Shown here in pieces: positions 11,501-23,516 of a stretch of 64,000 bases of DNA; the stretch's first letter is position 1, and each line of letters starts with the position of its first letter. Source of the DNA: Hevea brasiliensis (Eukaryota > Streptophyta > Magnoliopsida > Malpighiales > Euphorbiaceae); the NCBI RefSeq assembly GCF_030052815.1, contig NC_079498.1, positions 73,332,992 through 73,396,991 of the forward strand. Direction: 5' to 3'. Under the pieces are notes generated by a model, which was not told the origin of the DNA, searched no databases, and saw only the letters and a list, made by a program, of their open reading frames with translations. A program made the translations under genes and the position numbers.

Positions 11501-12025
11501 TATTTTCATGGAATTTTCAAAGTATAATATCATTTATTTTTAATGTAAATTGAGGTCAAAAGGCAACTCTAAGTGTCAAATGACCAAAATGCCCTTCTTC
11601 GGGTTGTATTCCCGATTTTTTGATAACACCGATTTTTGTCTGTTTCTCGATTTTTAATTTTTCTTTGTATTAATTTATTAATTTTTATTTGATATTTCTA
11701 GTGTCAATTACATTTCAATAAACCTTTAATTATGTTTCAAATTTTGATTCCGAGAGTTCTCTGCAGTCCTGGGGTCGGCAATTGCCTTCACCGTAACTTC
11801 CCAGTGCGGTCACCCATCGCTATGGTGCCAGCTCGTTTAACCTAGTATTATTTTATCTCTTTCATTTTTCTTTAATTTTTCTGGTATTTATTTTTTATTT
11901 ATTTTATCATTATATGTCTGTTCACTATCACCAAAGTGTAGTTCCAGACATCCTGACTTGCCCGGACTAACATTAGGTCACCGGAGCAACAGAACTTATA
12001 GAACACGTATAGAGAGGATGTTACA
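8588..12025 (-). mobile_element. Solo Gypsy LTR, ~3.4 kb
   Basis: It is bounded by tgtaacaaccctcgcccg at 8588 and gaggatgttaca at 12025, with a perfect 5-bp duplication aatca (8583-8587 and 12026-12030). Its orientation is minus by comparison with Gypsy-A, whose LTR on the plus strand also opens with the ...cccgtctacagtgtagcc phrase. No internal region is present. Shared LTR modules include the ctaagaa-attc-tgcttag stem-loop (9178-9195) and the caccatc...gtgtctcctggtgtgca block near 9466. It is a distinct subfamily from the Gypsy-A and Gypsy-B LTRs. Confidence 0.9.
9178..9195 (-). other. Conserved LTR stem-loop, one mismatch
   Basis: On the plus strand this reads CTAAGAA-attc-TGCTTAG. Six of seven positions pair; the Gypsy-A version has C where this copy has A. 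The flanks gcg and tggt match the module in other LTRs. Confidence 0.6.
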
Positions 12026-13103
12026 AATCAGATCAGCTATAAATGGGTCATTAGCTTTTTGAGTTAGATATTGATTATTTTTACAATTTAAATACAATTT
12101 ATATTTCTTGTTAATTGTTAGAAAGAAAGAGAGAGAAAGAGGGGGAGAGAGAGAGAGAGAGAGAGAGAGAGCCATTCCGACATCGTTCGATAACAAAATC
12201 CAACCAAACCATTGGTGTTCAACTGCTTTCAATGCCAATTTCTAGATGCAATAAATAGTGCCCATTTTCGTTTAGCTTTCCACGATAGGGGGAGAGAGAA
12301 GGTAATATTTTTTCAGCCAATCGATGCCTAATTTGGACAATCATGCTTGGGTTTTGTGACCTAAGTCCCTTCAGCTTTGATTTAGTTCCAACCTTCCCTT
12401 GATTAGATATTGTGTGGTGTAGATGCTCATTGGAAGGTCTAGATTAAATTGGTTAATTTTGGATAAAAAAAGAAGAAATTTTGACAGGATAATCAAGAAG
12501 AAATTTTGACAAACCTTCTATGGATCCATAATCAGCAATCTTTAGGCATCTCGAATGGACTCTTAAATTGGTGATAACCCACTTGCACTCAAGATTGAGT
12601 TTCCACCCCAATCTTGATGCTTGGCGGACCGTCCTATAAAGTGGTCATGTTTATAAACATTTCTAGTGTTATATATATATATATATATTTGGATGCATTC
12701 CTAGTAGCCAAATCAGTGTCAGTATGTCCAAACTCTAACTTAGTATTTTTATCTGTGCTATGCTAATAAAAAATTAATAAAATATTCATGGCTTAATAAA
12801 ATTGATCAAAATAAATTTAATTAATAAAAGGATGATGTAAAGAACCTTTAAGAATATTTTCATAATTTTTGGAGTTATAAACATAATTAATTAGATTGTA
12901 GAGCGGTTAGGGACTCGAGTTAGAGTTTAGAAATCGGACATAGAATTAGGTTTCTAGTATTACCTCGGATTGGAAATATTATGTATGTTGTGAGTCTGAG
13001 GCCATTGTGTTGCTTTTGCTTTGTAACGGGTTAGGTCATAAATGTAGAGGAAACTTTGCTTAAATTATCCTATGACTATTATTATTGCTTATTGATTAAT
13101 TAT
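12026..13103. repeat. ~1.2-kb tandem repeat, copy 2, right part
   Basis: It resumes copy 2 after the solo LTR (the first five bases are the duplicated aatca). It includes an impure GA tract (12121-12171), a (TA)n run near 12672 and the right arm only of the inverted repeat seen in copy 1. The excised copy is about 1.15 kb, against about 1.25 kb for copy 1. Confidence 0.8.
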
Positions 13104-13280
13104 TTTATTTTCAATCAGTCGTTTGATAGATGTCAGTGTGTTTGTATAGGTTAACGGAAATCACCATCTTCTTCTTCCAATCAGACCAGCTACAAATGGG
13201 TCAATAGTTTTGTGAGTTGGATATTGATTATTTTTGTAATTTTAATATAATTTATATTTCTTATTAATTGTTAGAAAGAC

Positions 13281-13332
<52 letters not shown>

Positions 13333-13515
13333 ATTCCAACATCATTCGATGAAAAAATCCAACAAAACCATTGGTGTTCAACTCCTTTCAATGCTAGTTT
13401 CCCAAAGCAACAAACAATGCCCATTTTCATTTAGCTTTTCACGATAGAAGGAGAAAGAAAGCAATATCTTTTTAGCCAATCGATGCCCAGTTTGGACAAT
13501 CAGACTAGGGGATTA
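13104..13515. repeat. ~1.2-kb tandem repeat, copy 3, truncated
   Basis: It matches the first ~410 bases of copies 1 and 2, including the GA run (13285-13330) and ccattccaacatcattcgatg. It is cut at 13516 by the Copia-A LTR. Its continuation would lie beyond Copia-A, outside the window. Confidence 0.85.
13285..13330. repeat. (GA)n microsatellite
   Basis: A pure GA run in the third tandem copy and the longest pure run of the three. It encodes the Leu-Ser runs in antisense ORFs, which are not genes. Confidence 0.9.
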
Positions 13516-15627
13516 TTGAAGGAGCGGAAGCATGAAATTGTTACATTAAAACATTGAATTTCAAAAATTTTCTTCTAGGGTTACATGCATCATGCCACAT
13601 CTCTTATGTGCTAATTAATTTCAATGCTCAATTGCATATTAAAACACTTTTAATATGTATTAGGATCTATGTTCGCCATTCATGATTGTGAATTAACAAA
13701 TTAATTCATTTAAACTCTAGTTTAAAAGAGAAGTTAAAGCACTAACCTCTTTGATGCACTATGGATGTGATTGGCACCTTTAGGAAGCACCTAGGACCCC
13801 AAGTGTTGTCCCTCTAGCTTGTCCACACCAAGATCACCAATGGGCAGCCCCCAATTTTCTTCTCAAGCCTTTGCTAACCAATTATAAATTGGGTTCTTAC
13901 CTTTAGAGAGGTTGTATGTATGTATGTATAGGACACTAGAAACAATTTCTAGCAATTTTAATTCCAAGGGAATGAAGTGATTCTTCTTGAATTGATGAGA
14001 AAAGATGAAGATAGGAGAGGGCGAAATAGATGCCGTCACACATAGAGAGAATAGGGAGGGTGGCTAAATTTTTTCTTTCTTTTCCCTTTTATAATTAGGT
14101 CATCACTTAAAACCTTTGCCACATGTCATCACCACATTGCATCTAAATTTTAATTGACTTAATCATATTAAGCCAAGTGTCAACGCTAGACTTAATCTTG
14201 ACTTTGATCATCTTACATGATAGAAAGACAAATGGCAAGCTTCTATGATGCCATGTGTCGCCCTCTCATGATGCCACATGTCACCCTGTGAAATGACCAA
14301 ATTACCCTTATGTTGTAATTTTGAGTTCTCAACCCAAAATCATTATTTCTTCTCTTCTAATCAATTTATATCAAATATAAATTAATTAATTAATCTCCAT
14401 TAATTAATTTTTCATAATTAAATTAATATTTAAACACTTTAAATATAAATTTAACTTATACTATACATCCAATAACCTATATTTGGTTTCAAGTCATGTT
14501 AGGGACTTTGCAATCTTATTGCAAACCAAACCTAATTAATTAATTAATTAAACTCTTTAATTAATCAATTAAATTGCATTTTACTTGGTGATTATCTTAT
14601 GTATGTGTATGACTTACTAGGCTCATCACTAATTGGCAATGAGATATGATATTAACTCTTAATATCATTAGAACTCTTTCTTACCATAAATGATTTCTCT
14701 AAATCATTTTAGGCATCTCATAGACCATGGTTGACACCTAGCATAGCGTGTCATGGCCACCCAATCAGTAACAAGGAATACCTTTAATGAACATTTAATC
14801 ATATGTTACCATGCACTAGAATCTCTCTGTTACAAAATCCCAATTCGAGTTGGAGTCATGATTTATGTCAAACTCCATTTTCTATGAATATTATGTTCTC
14901 TTTTAATTCTAGTTCTTGATTAATTAGATTTTCTTGTCCAAAACTATTTTCTGATTAAATCTGTCTGTCCTGGCTAGGAACTTGAAACATCAAGAACAAT
15001 TAAATGAATATAGGACTTTATCCCTATTTACTTAGGATAACAGATTCCATCTTGATCAACACCTACCTCCATATATAACTAGTAGGAGCCAATACATGCC
15101 CATATACCCATACACAGTACAAGTATGAAAGCAGTATAAACTCAAACCACCTATATATAAGATAACTGTGTTATCTCAGGTCTAAAGATTATATGCACTG
15201 ATATGATATATGACAATTCAATAACAAGAGTAAACTCCATGTGCTTGTCATATGTGTCACTGGTTCGGCCTACTTATCATGTATAAGTGCCTATCATGTT
15301 TGTTATATGGCATGAGACTCACCATTCCATCTTATTTATATCTCATATAAATACCTTGGGAACAAACATGATTACAATCTTTCTGGATAAGTCATGTCCT
15401 TATTGTGAAGTATCCTCAATTGTGAACTAATTTATAATACTTTGTGCTAGAAATATTGTCACTCATATTCTTAACAACTTAAGAATAGAATTTCTAATAA
15501 AATATCAATGGACCTTTTCTATTACACATAAATATATTATGTAAATGAAAAAGCATAATTATCTTTTATTAATAAAATACGTTCAAGATACATGCTAAAT
15601 GGTATGCTCTAGGGCATACTATTAACA
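13516..15627 (-). repeat. Copia-A 3' LTR
   Basis: The minus strand starts TGTTAATAGTATGCCC at 15627 and ends CGCTCCTTCA at 13516. The length, 2112 bp, equals the reconstructed Copia-B 3' LTR. A minus-strand TATAAAA lies at 14087-14093, matching the position of the TATA-like box in the other copies. Confidence 0.92.
14087..14093 (-). promoter_or_regulatory. TATA-like box of Copia LTR
   Basis: TATAAAA sits in the context AATTATAAAAGGGAAAG, kept in all four large Copia LTR copies (14087 minus, 36215 plus, 54624 plus, 57151 minus). This makes it the best candidate core promoter and would place the R region just downstream (inference). Confidence 0.45.
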
Positions 15628-15639
15628 ATCTCCCACTAG
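15628..15639 (-). other. Copia-A polypurine tract
   Basis: The minus strand reads CTAGTGGGAGAT directly before the 3' LTR start. The identical tract precedes the Copia-B 3' LTR at 42171-42182. Confidence 0.8.
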
Positions 15640-16008
15640 CACTAGAGCCATTCATTACAGTATCTCTGACCCATCTTTTCAAGATGTCGGTCTAACTGAG
15701 CTTGTGACATAGCCTTAGTGAATGGGTCAGCTGGATTTTCAACTGATGCTATTTTCTGCATGGCTACATCTCCTCGCCCAACTATTTCTTTGATAATGTG
15801 ATAGCGCCTTTCTATGTGTTTGGATTTCTGATGAGACCGGAGTTCCTTATATCCAAACAGTCTCTTTTGCAGCATCTGATGCAGCAATATACTCGACTTC
15901 TATAGTGAAATCTGCAGTCGTACTCTGTTTGGAACTCTTCCAATTGACTGCACCTCCATTACAAATGAACATAAACCCAGAGGTAGACTTTCTATCATCG
16001 ATATCTGA
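15640..16008 (-). pseudogene. Copia-A RNase H, internally deleted
   Basis: The minus-strand translation shows the Copia RNase H start (SDF, stop, then SDID-like), a KSSISGFVF-like block, a TEAEYIAASDAAKE-like block, then HQKSKHIERRYHI and the C-terminal NPADPFTKAMSQAQLDRHL. Between the VWI codons and RSHQKSK about 30 residues of the family are missing, including the usual CDN segment that supplies a catalytic acid. The join creates an immediate TAA and a frame change. The same join is present in Copia-B (42168 side), so it predates the split of the two copies. A nonsense codon at SDF-stop-S is also shared by both. Confidence 0.8.
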
Positions 16009-17394
16009 TTAGAAATCAGAATCAATATAACCATCCAATTGCAAGCCACCACCTCCATAAATCAAGAATAAATCATTAGTTCTTCTCAAGTACTTAAGGA
16101 TGTTCTTGACAGCTATCCAGTGTTTCAAACCTGGATTGGATTGAAAGCTGCTAGTCAAACTAACAGCATGTGCGATATTCAGCCTAGTACACATCACTGC
16201 ATACATCAAACTTCCAGTAGCCGAAGCATATGGAATCTTGGCCATTTTATCTCTTTCTTCAGGTGTCTTTGGAGACATCTCTTTAGAAAGGTGGATACCA
16301 TGTCTCACTGGTAACAATCTTCTCTTGAAATCAAGCATGTTAAACCTCTTTAACACCATTTCCAAGTATAGACTTTGAGATAAACCAATTATTCTTTTCC
16401 CTCTATCTCTATAGATATGAATTCCAAGAATATAGGTTACCTCCCCTAAGTCTTTCATGGAGAATATATTTGACAACCATGCCTTTACAGCTATCAACAT
16501 ACCTATGTCATTACCCATCAACAAAATGTTATCCACATATAAGATAAGAAAAGTGACAGCACTATCACTAACCTGCTTCTATATACATAGCTCATCCTCA
16601 TTTTTTATAAAACCAAATGACTTAATGGCTTCATTAAAATGGATGTTCCAACTCCTCGAAGCTTGTTTCAACCCATAAATGGATCTCTTTAGCTTGCATA
16701 CCTTGGAACCATCTTGGGATTCAAAACCCCTCGATTGTTCCATGAAAATGTTTTCTTCAATGTATCCATTGAAAAAACCTGTTTTGACATCCATTTGCCA
16801 AATCTCATAATCATAGTATGCAGTTATATCTAATAGAATCCTAATTGATTTAAGCATGGCAATAGGCGAAAAAGTCTCCTCATAGTCATTTCCTTGCCTT
16901 TATTGAAACCCTTTCGCTACTAGCCTTGCTTTATAGGTCTCTACCTTTTCATTAGAACTAATTTTCTTCTTGAAAATCCATTTATTTCCTATAGGTACAA
17001 TACCTTCAGGTTGGTCAACAAGATCCCAAACTTGATTCTTATACATGGAATCAATTTTGAATTTCATAGCATCAATCCATTTTGAAGAGTCTATATCTGA
17101 TATAGCTTCTTTATAAGTAAGTGGATCATCTCCATGATCTACTTTTTTATGAGTAAACAACTCTTATTCGTCTTCATAAAGAAAACCATATCTCACTGGC
17201 AGGTGAGATATCCTGATTGATCTGCGAGGAATTACTGTAGATGTCTCATCAATAGGTGTAGGTTGACTATACGGATCTATATCCATTTGATCTGTTAGTT
17301 GATCAGAATTTTCTAACTCTAACATTATTTGCCTTCCTTTGCCTCCTTCTTGAACAAACTGTTGTTCAAGAAATGTGGCATTTCTACTTACCAC
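16009..17394 (-). pseudogene. Copia-A reverse transcriptase, broken
   Basis: Three minus-strand frames (17164-17394, 16900-17160, 16579-16857) and a fourth (16009-16536) together cover a Copia RT. They show the linker with RRSIRISHLPVRYGF, then NQVWDLVDQPEGIVPIGNKW, WQMDVKTGFFNGYIEENIF, KRSIYGLKQASRSWN, the catalytic block, and PYASATGSLMYAVMCTRL. The YVDD box reads YVDN, so one catalytic Asp is lost (a G-to-A type change). Stops after KGFQ (near 16899) and between the segments break the frame. Unlike Copia-B, this copy keeps the NDYEETFSPIAML segment. Confidence 0.85.
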
Positions 17395-18136
17395 AACCTT
17401 TTGTGATGTAGGAAAATAAAAATAATATCCAAAACTCTCTTTTGGATATCCAAGAAATCGAACTTTTTTCTGATCTGGTTTTCAATTTATCAGTGTTCAG
17501 CTTTTTGATATAAGCTGGACAACCCCAAATCTTAACATGCTTAAGACTTGGTTTTCTTCCATGCCATATCTTATAAGGTATGGAAGAAACTGATTTTGAT
17601 GGAATTCTATTCAGAATATGCAAAGCTGATTCTAATGCAAATCCCCAAAAAGAGATTAGCATATCAGTATAGCTCATCATATTACGTACCATATCTAATA
17701 GGGTACGATTTCTCCTTTTAGATACACCATTCAGCTGTGGCATTCCTGGAAGAGTCAGCTGAGAAATAATGCCATACTCTTTCAAGTATTTATCAAATTC
17801 AGTACTCAAGTATTCACCTTCAAGATCTATTTGAAGAGTTTTAATACTTTTTCCTATTTGATTTTCTACTTTAGATTTAAATTCATTGAACTTTTCAAAG
17901 GATTCATGTTTGTATTTCATCAAATACAAATACCCAAACCTTGATTTATCATCAGTAAAGATAATAAAGTAAAGAAAATCGCCTCTAGCCATTTCTTTAA
18001 ATGGACCACATACATCACTATGTATTAGCTCCAAAATATTTTTAGCTCTTAGTCCTTGTCCAACAAAGGGTGATCTAGTCATTTTGTCCTGAAGGCAGGA
18101 TTCACAAGTTGGAGTAGGTTCAGAACTCAATGAGGA
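17384..18136 (-). pseudogene. Copia-A integrase
   Basis: The ORF contains TCESCLQDKMTRSPFVGQG (the CxxC half of the zinc-binding HHCC), ELIHSDVCGPF with the first catalytic Asp, YFIIFTDDKSRFGYLYLMKY, and LQIDLEGEYLS with the second Asp. The third position reads GVSKRRNRTLLDM where Copia integrases have ERRN, so the catalytic Glu appears to be Lys. A probable one-base insertion in an A run near 17470 throws the C-terminal end out of frame, seen as SEKSSISWISKREF in place of the Copia-B-like reading. The zinc His half lies in the previous segment. Confidence 0.88.
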
Positions 18137-18628
18137 TCAAATCCCCATTTTCTCTAGTTTTGCAATCCTATCTTCTGCAACATGACCTAGCCTTAAGTGC
18201 CAAATATATTTTAAACTTGAGTTGATTTTCATCATGGCATTGCATTCATTTACATCCCTTGCATTCAATTTGTGTTTATCATTATTATCCAAATAATAAA
18301 GACCATCATGCATATAACCTGAGCCAACATATTTATTTCCAAAATAAATATTGCAAACATTATTTGTGAACTGAAATTCATAACCATTTCTAGTCAAACT
18401 AGATATTGAAATGATGTTCTTAAAACATCAGGTACATACAAAATATTATTTAAACACAAAACATGTCCACACATGTAAAAAGATTTAGATCCTATGGCTA
18501 AAGCTTAAACAGTTGAGCCATCACCATTTCGGAGTCTAACATCTCGAAAATGCAAGATGCTACTGTTTGCTAGTTCCTGCATATTATAAGAAATGTGAGA
18601 ACTGGCACCAATATGTAAAACCCAAGCT
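18137..18628 (-). pseudogene. Copia-A protease and pre-integrase segment
   Basis: The minus-strand coding shows WVLHIGASSHISYNM, a degenerate Copia aspartic-protease box (normally DTGA, here HIGA), so the protease is catalytically dead. It continues into RNGDGSTV and, after a broken stretch, into MTRNGYEFQFTNNVCNIYFG and KYIWHLRLGHVAEDRIAKLEKMGI, the His-containing half of the integrase zinc finger. The solo LTR 18634-22343 sits directly upstream of WVLHIGA and separates it from gag. The 131-codon ORF crossing this junction (18505-18900) is chimeric LTR and Copia sequence. Confidence 0.8.
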
Positions 18629-20171
18629 GTAGATATAACACCCCTAAGTTCGGTAGTGCGTTCTACTGTTCCGGTGATCAGTGTTGTCCGGACAGCTAGG
18701 ATGCTTAGAACTACACCTCGATATGAGTGAGGAGACATAAAATAATAAAAAACAAGAAAAGAAAATACAAGAAAAACAAAGAAAAAATAATAGCAAATAA
18801 ATGTAACCAAGTTAAACGAGCCGAGAACCCTAGCGATGGGTGACCGCACCGGGAAGTCACGACGTGGACCGTTGACTAGCCCTGGACCGCGGGGAACCAT
18901 AAAAAATATTTTTAGGACTTAAATAGACCCTTGTTGAAGTATAAATACCATTAGAAATATTAAATAAATATTAAATAATTAGTACAGAGAAAAGTGAGAA
19001 ATCGAAAAAGGGACAAAACCCGGTGTTACCAAAAAATCGGGAATGCAACCCGAACAGGGGCATTGTGGTCTTTTGACACCCCGAGTTGTCTTTTGACCTA
19101 AGTGTCCATTAAAAACACATGATATTACACTTGAAAAATATAATGAAAAATTAAATTAGTGGTACTTAATGTAAATAGCCAAACATGGGGTATAAATGGA
19201 GTAATTAACACTTAAAACATATTAAATCATTAAACTATGGTGAGTGGAGCACTATGGGATTAAACAATCCTTAAGTGGGCAGGTGTAAACCCACTCACAC
19301 TTCATCTTCTTCATTCATCCCTTCCATGCCGAAATGAAACCCTTAAAAATCCTCCATAGCCGAATTGGGTGAAGCTTCCTAAACCTCCACCATTTCCATC
19401 CTAAACACCAAAGTTACTTCATTAAAGTTTATCCTCACCTTGCAAGGAAGAGTTTGATAGCAATTTTAAGAAGTTTTGGTGAGGTTTTGAAGAATTTCCA
19501 AAGTGGTAAGTTTGTGTTTTTTATTATTGTTTTATTAAAGTTTGTAAGGATGTTATGGGTACTTGATTTATGGAGACATTTTTTACGTTTGATGTTTAAA
19601 TGGGGATGTGTACTTTTGGAAGCCATGGAAACTCTTTGAGGATAGCTTATTCTTACTTGTAAATGGTAGATTAAAGGGTTGATTAAATGTTTATGTGTGT
19701 AGGAATTTATTTGGGTGATGTATACTTAGTATATGTGAATGTGTATTTGAAATTGGAAGCTTGGAAATTAATGGAATGTAAATGCATGAATCGGCAGCTT
19801 GGTTTGGTGAAACATAAGGATGTTATTTCATGTTTGGTTTATGGAATATTAATGTTGAATTGTAGTAGTTGTTATGGCAGCTTGGGTATATGTATGGTGG
19901 TGTGAGGTTGGACATGTAAATGAGCATGATTAGGTGATTAAATTGTTGTAAGTGAGTTTGACAAATTCTGCACTATATGGTGTATGTTGAGTGTGATTAT
20001 AAGCTGCCAAAATGATCAAGAATATGTTGTAAAATATGTTTAGGTTATGGTACAAACCAGATTGGGTAAGAATGTGTAAATTGGTAAATGCTAAAAGTGA
20101 TCTTTGATGAGTAATAAAGGAAATGCAATAGGGCAGTTAGGTTTTGGGCTTAGAACTTTAAGTTTGTGGCT

Positions 20172-20194
20172 CCAATTGGTATGAGACCAATTGG
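20172..20194 (+). repeat. CCAATTGG dyad conserved in Gypsy LTRs
   Basis: CCAATTGG-tatgaga-CCAATTGG, two palindromes spaced by 7 bp. Related dyads occur at about 10464-10484, 51752-51775 and 63319-63341, always followed (in element orientation) by an aaactaggcac-like block and an ACTTTCATGAAG-like block. Confidence 0.6.
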
Positions 20195-21701
20195 AGGTGA
20201 AACTAGGCACAAAATGTGCCAACTTTCATGAAGGAAGCTTACCAAAATTCTGCTTGTATGGTAACTTGAAAAGTGACCAAATCCGGATTAGTGCAATTAA
20301 GGCCTGAAAATTGACCATTTGGGCAGCAATTAGTGTTTAGGCCATAACTCACTCAAAACAGGTCCAATTGACCTGAAATTTTAACCATGAATAGTTAAGA
20401 CCTATATCTACAAGTCTTATGAAGACACCAAATCCCAGAAATGACCATACGCAAGTCAAAAAGCTTGCACAAGTTTGGGTCCAAAAACTGGCCGAACCAA
20501 AATTGACCTAAAATGACCTAAGTGACCAATTTTGATGCATTTTGACCAGTAATAGTAAAATGACCATAACTTGGTCTACATAACTCAGAATGACCTGAAA
20601 TTTTGCCCCGCGTACAATAAGACATAGATCTACAAGTTTGTAGTTTTGACCAAAACTCGAAAACCGAGGGAACTAGGTCGTCCGGCTAGGTCAAACTAGT
20701 ATCCCGGAATCTAGCAAGTTGTAATAAAACGCAATATACATGGAAATGAATTTGGTAACATGTACCAACCCTAAAAGACTATTGAATGTGACATATTAGT
20801 AACATTAAAACCTAATTTACCTAGAATGCATCGAGGGTCAACATATTAGGTTGACTAAGCAAATAATAGAATTCAGTGAATTAATTATCAAGCATTATCA
20901 TTAGAGACAGTTTAAATGAGTACTGAAACACTTCAAATTGTGTTTCTCAGTTAGCAAAGACTCAGGAAAAGGGAAGGAAATACTGAGTCAAGGCCAGGAG
21001 ACAATTATCAAAGGTTTGTTCACAACAGCTATTTCTTTTGAATCTTTCAATTGAAATGAATTATGACTATTTGTACATTATTGTTTTAAATTGTGGAAAT
21101 GTGTTTGAATGGATACTTATTGCTTGAAAAACATTGTAAATGGTTTGAAACTGTGAAAAATTGTTTGAATGATATTGATGGATACTTATTGATTGAAAAG
21201 CATTGGAAATGGTTTGAAACCACAGCTATCATGTATATTGATTGTATTCCTCGCTAGCTTGTCTAGTGGGACGAATTGAAGTCCCTCTCTGGCTGAAGTG
21301 TTAAGGTGTGTGCCTGTTGAGGAAGAATAGAATGAGTACTCATATTATTGCTAGCTAGCTATGTTATTCCTCATTAGCCATCGGCTTTTGGGACGAATTG
21401 AATACCTCATTAGCCATCGGCTTTTGGGACGAATTGAACTTTGGAACATGATTAAGCTGTGTGTGATTTATTGATATGTATTATGAGATTGTGAAACGGA
21501 GTTTAAATTCTTATTGATATTCACTGTCTTTTGAATTTAACCATGATTTGATTTATTTAAATTTATTGTGATATTGAGAAATGGAGTTTAAATTCTTGTT
21601 GACATTTATTGTCTTGAATTTAACTATGGTTTTAAGTATCCACTATTTATTTAACTTATGATTTGTAATTTAAAGTTGTATTTGGTTAATGTTGTGCACC
21701 A

Positions 21702-21718
21702 CTGAGATATTGTTTCAG
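21702..21718 (+). other. Conserved LTR stem-loop with wobble pairs
   Basis: CTGAGATA-t-TGTTTCAG pairs throughout if two G-U pairs are allowed in RNA; the innermost pairs cannot all close around a one-base loop. It is preceded by CACCA and followed by GCG as in the other LTRs. A second hairpin, GCGATAGC with GCTGTCGC, follows at 21718-21742. Confidence 0.6.
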
Positions 21719-22348
21719 CGATAGCTTTTCATTGCTGTCGCAGGTAGACAGACGGATAGGGCAGTAGACTAGGCTACTAGTACATTCAGCGAGAGATCAC
21801 TGGGTACATTAAGTATAACACATTTTGCGTTTTGTACTGTAATGTATGTTCACTGTATGTATATATTGTTCTTGGTTTTGAGCAGGTACAAATTAAAATT
21901 ATACATTGAAGTTGTAAAATAAATTATGAGTTATTTTGGCTTGTAAAATTTGTACTGTATTTCTTTTATCTCAGTCTTTGAAAAATTATTGTGGATTTGA
22001 GTTGAGAAATATATTGTGTTGTTTAACTGTTGGAGTTGAGATTGAGAAATATATTGAAGTGTTTTTCTTACAGGTTTTTGAAGAATTGTTTTATCCAAAA
22101 TACAGATGGCACTCCGCCAAAATTTTTACAGAAATTCCTAACAATTCAAATGTGTTAGCTATTTCACTTCAGTTCAAAAAGGTTTTTAACACCTGTAAAT
22201 AGTGCTCACCATGGTAAAAAGGAGTAAGAAAAGTTTTAAAATCCCTTGTAGTGTATTTAATGGGTTATCAGTAAACGAAGTTGGTAATTCATTAAGTATA
22301 CTACGGGATCATGTTATGCCTTACAGAGGGGTAGGGTATGACAGTAGA

Positions 22349-23257
22349 TGAACTATGAGCATCATCAGCATCTAAATAACAAGATATAGACATACCTTCT
22401 GAAGGTGTATCATTCTTGTCCTTCAAAGAAGCAAGATACTCTGGGCATTTCCTTTTCTAGTGCCCATCCTTCTGGCAGTGGAAACACTTTCCTTTTCCTC
22501 CATCAGCTTTGGTCTTCCCTTTCTGTTAGGCTATCTTCTTGGAAGGTCCTGGAACTTGAGGTTTCTTTTTCTTATTGCCCTTCTTCTTGTTGAACTTTCC
22601 AGCTGAAGAAGATGCAATCAAAGCTACCTCTTTTCCTTTATTGCCCGGAATATTGTTTTGGGCAATAAAAAACATGTTATGTAAACTAGCCAAGGTGTAT
22701 TCCTGCTTAGTCATATGAAAATTTATCACAAAATTTCCAAATGACTCAGGTAGTGATTGAAGGATCAAATCCATCTCCAGTTGGAAATCCATGTGAAAGT
22801 CAAGATGTTCCAGCTGCTTAATAATCTGAATCATCTTATGGACATGATCCCCAACATTCTATCCCTCAGACATCCTCATGCGGAATAGTTGTCTAGATAT
22901 CTCATACCTAGCATTCCTACTATACTCACCATACAACTCTTGCAGGTGAAGGAGGATCTCACTCGTATATTGCATATTTTCATATTGCTTCTGTAACTCA
23001 TTACTCATAGAAGCAAGAATGTAACACTTGGCTCTCATATCATGCTCCTTCCACTTGTCCAAAGTATCATGTTCATCTTGAGTGGCCTCTAGCGGTAAGG
23101 GACTAGGAACTTTTGAGTCTAGAACATATCCAATACATTCTAAGTTCAAGACAAGTTTTAAATTTCTTAACCAATCAAAAAGATTAGGTCCTGTCAACCT
23201 ATTGTGATCAAGTATGCTCACAAGGATATTGGATGGTAGTGGTTGTTGTGTGCTCAT
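22349..23257 (-). pseudogene. Copia-A gag (nucleocapsid), broken
   Basis: The minus-strand start MSTQQPLPSNILVSILDHN at 23257 is shared with Copia-B. The capsid-like part contains PNLFDWLRNLKLVLNLE and IGYVLD. A stop after RMSEG (near 22859) is shared with Copia-B at the same codon. A second segment (22526-22834) includes LQSLPESFGNFVINFHMTKQ. The zinc knuckle follows near 22450-22500 and reads CFHCQKDGH, stop, KRKCPE: the Trp codon TGG has become TAG. The gene ends at the solo LTR. The product would be an RNA-binding capsid protein if intact. Confidence 0.88.
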
Positions 23258-23455
23258 TATTATCAGAAGAATAACTACATGAAATAACTAGATTAATTAG
23301 TAAATGTATCATGTAATCAACCAAAATGATTATGGTCTTTTAATCAAATTGGTCCTCCCACTAACTTAGCAAATCCTACACTTTTAAAGTAGGAAAAGGA
23401 AATCCTAGTTGGAAGGATTTCTAGTGGGTAATTGAATTCTTATAGTCTTATTGAT

Positions 23456-23480
23456 CATCCTCAGGCACATCCATTATTGG
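23456..23480 (-). repeat. Copia leader 20-nt repeat motif (Copia-A)
   Basis: On the minus strand CCAATAATGGATGTGCCTGA, the copy nearest gag. Two more Copia-A copies lie at 55263-55285 and 55342-55364, on the other side of the Copia-B insertion. See the Copia-B leader at 38023-38238. Confidence 0.75.
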
Positions 23481-23516
23481 AATTATAATAAAATGTAAGT
23501 GAGCAATGTTAATAGC

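Larger units (their letters stand above)
18634..22343 (+). mobile_element. Solo Gypsy LTR, ~3.7 kb, inside Copia-A
   Basis: It starts tataacacccctaag (a mutated TGTAACACC) and ends ggggtagggtatgaca, with a perfect 5-bp duplication gtaga (18629-18633 and 22344-22348). It belongs to the same family as the LTR at 58526, sharing ttcggtagtgcgttctact and gtccggacagctagg. No internal region remains. It holds the conserved stem-loop (21702-21718), a CCAATTGG dyad (20172-20194) and a duplicated tacctcattagccatcggc block near 21362-21428. Short ORFs inside have no known product. Confidence 0.92.

Noticed and set aside
18505..18900. 131-codon minus-strand ORF
   Set aside because: It crosses the junction between the solo LTR and the Copia-A protease. 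Only the last ~40 codons are protein-derived.
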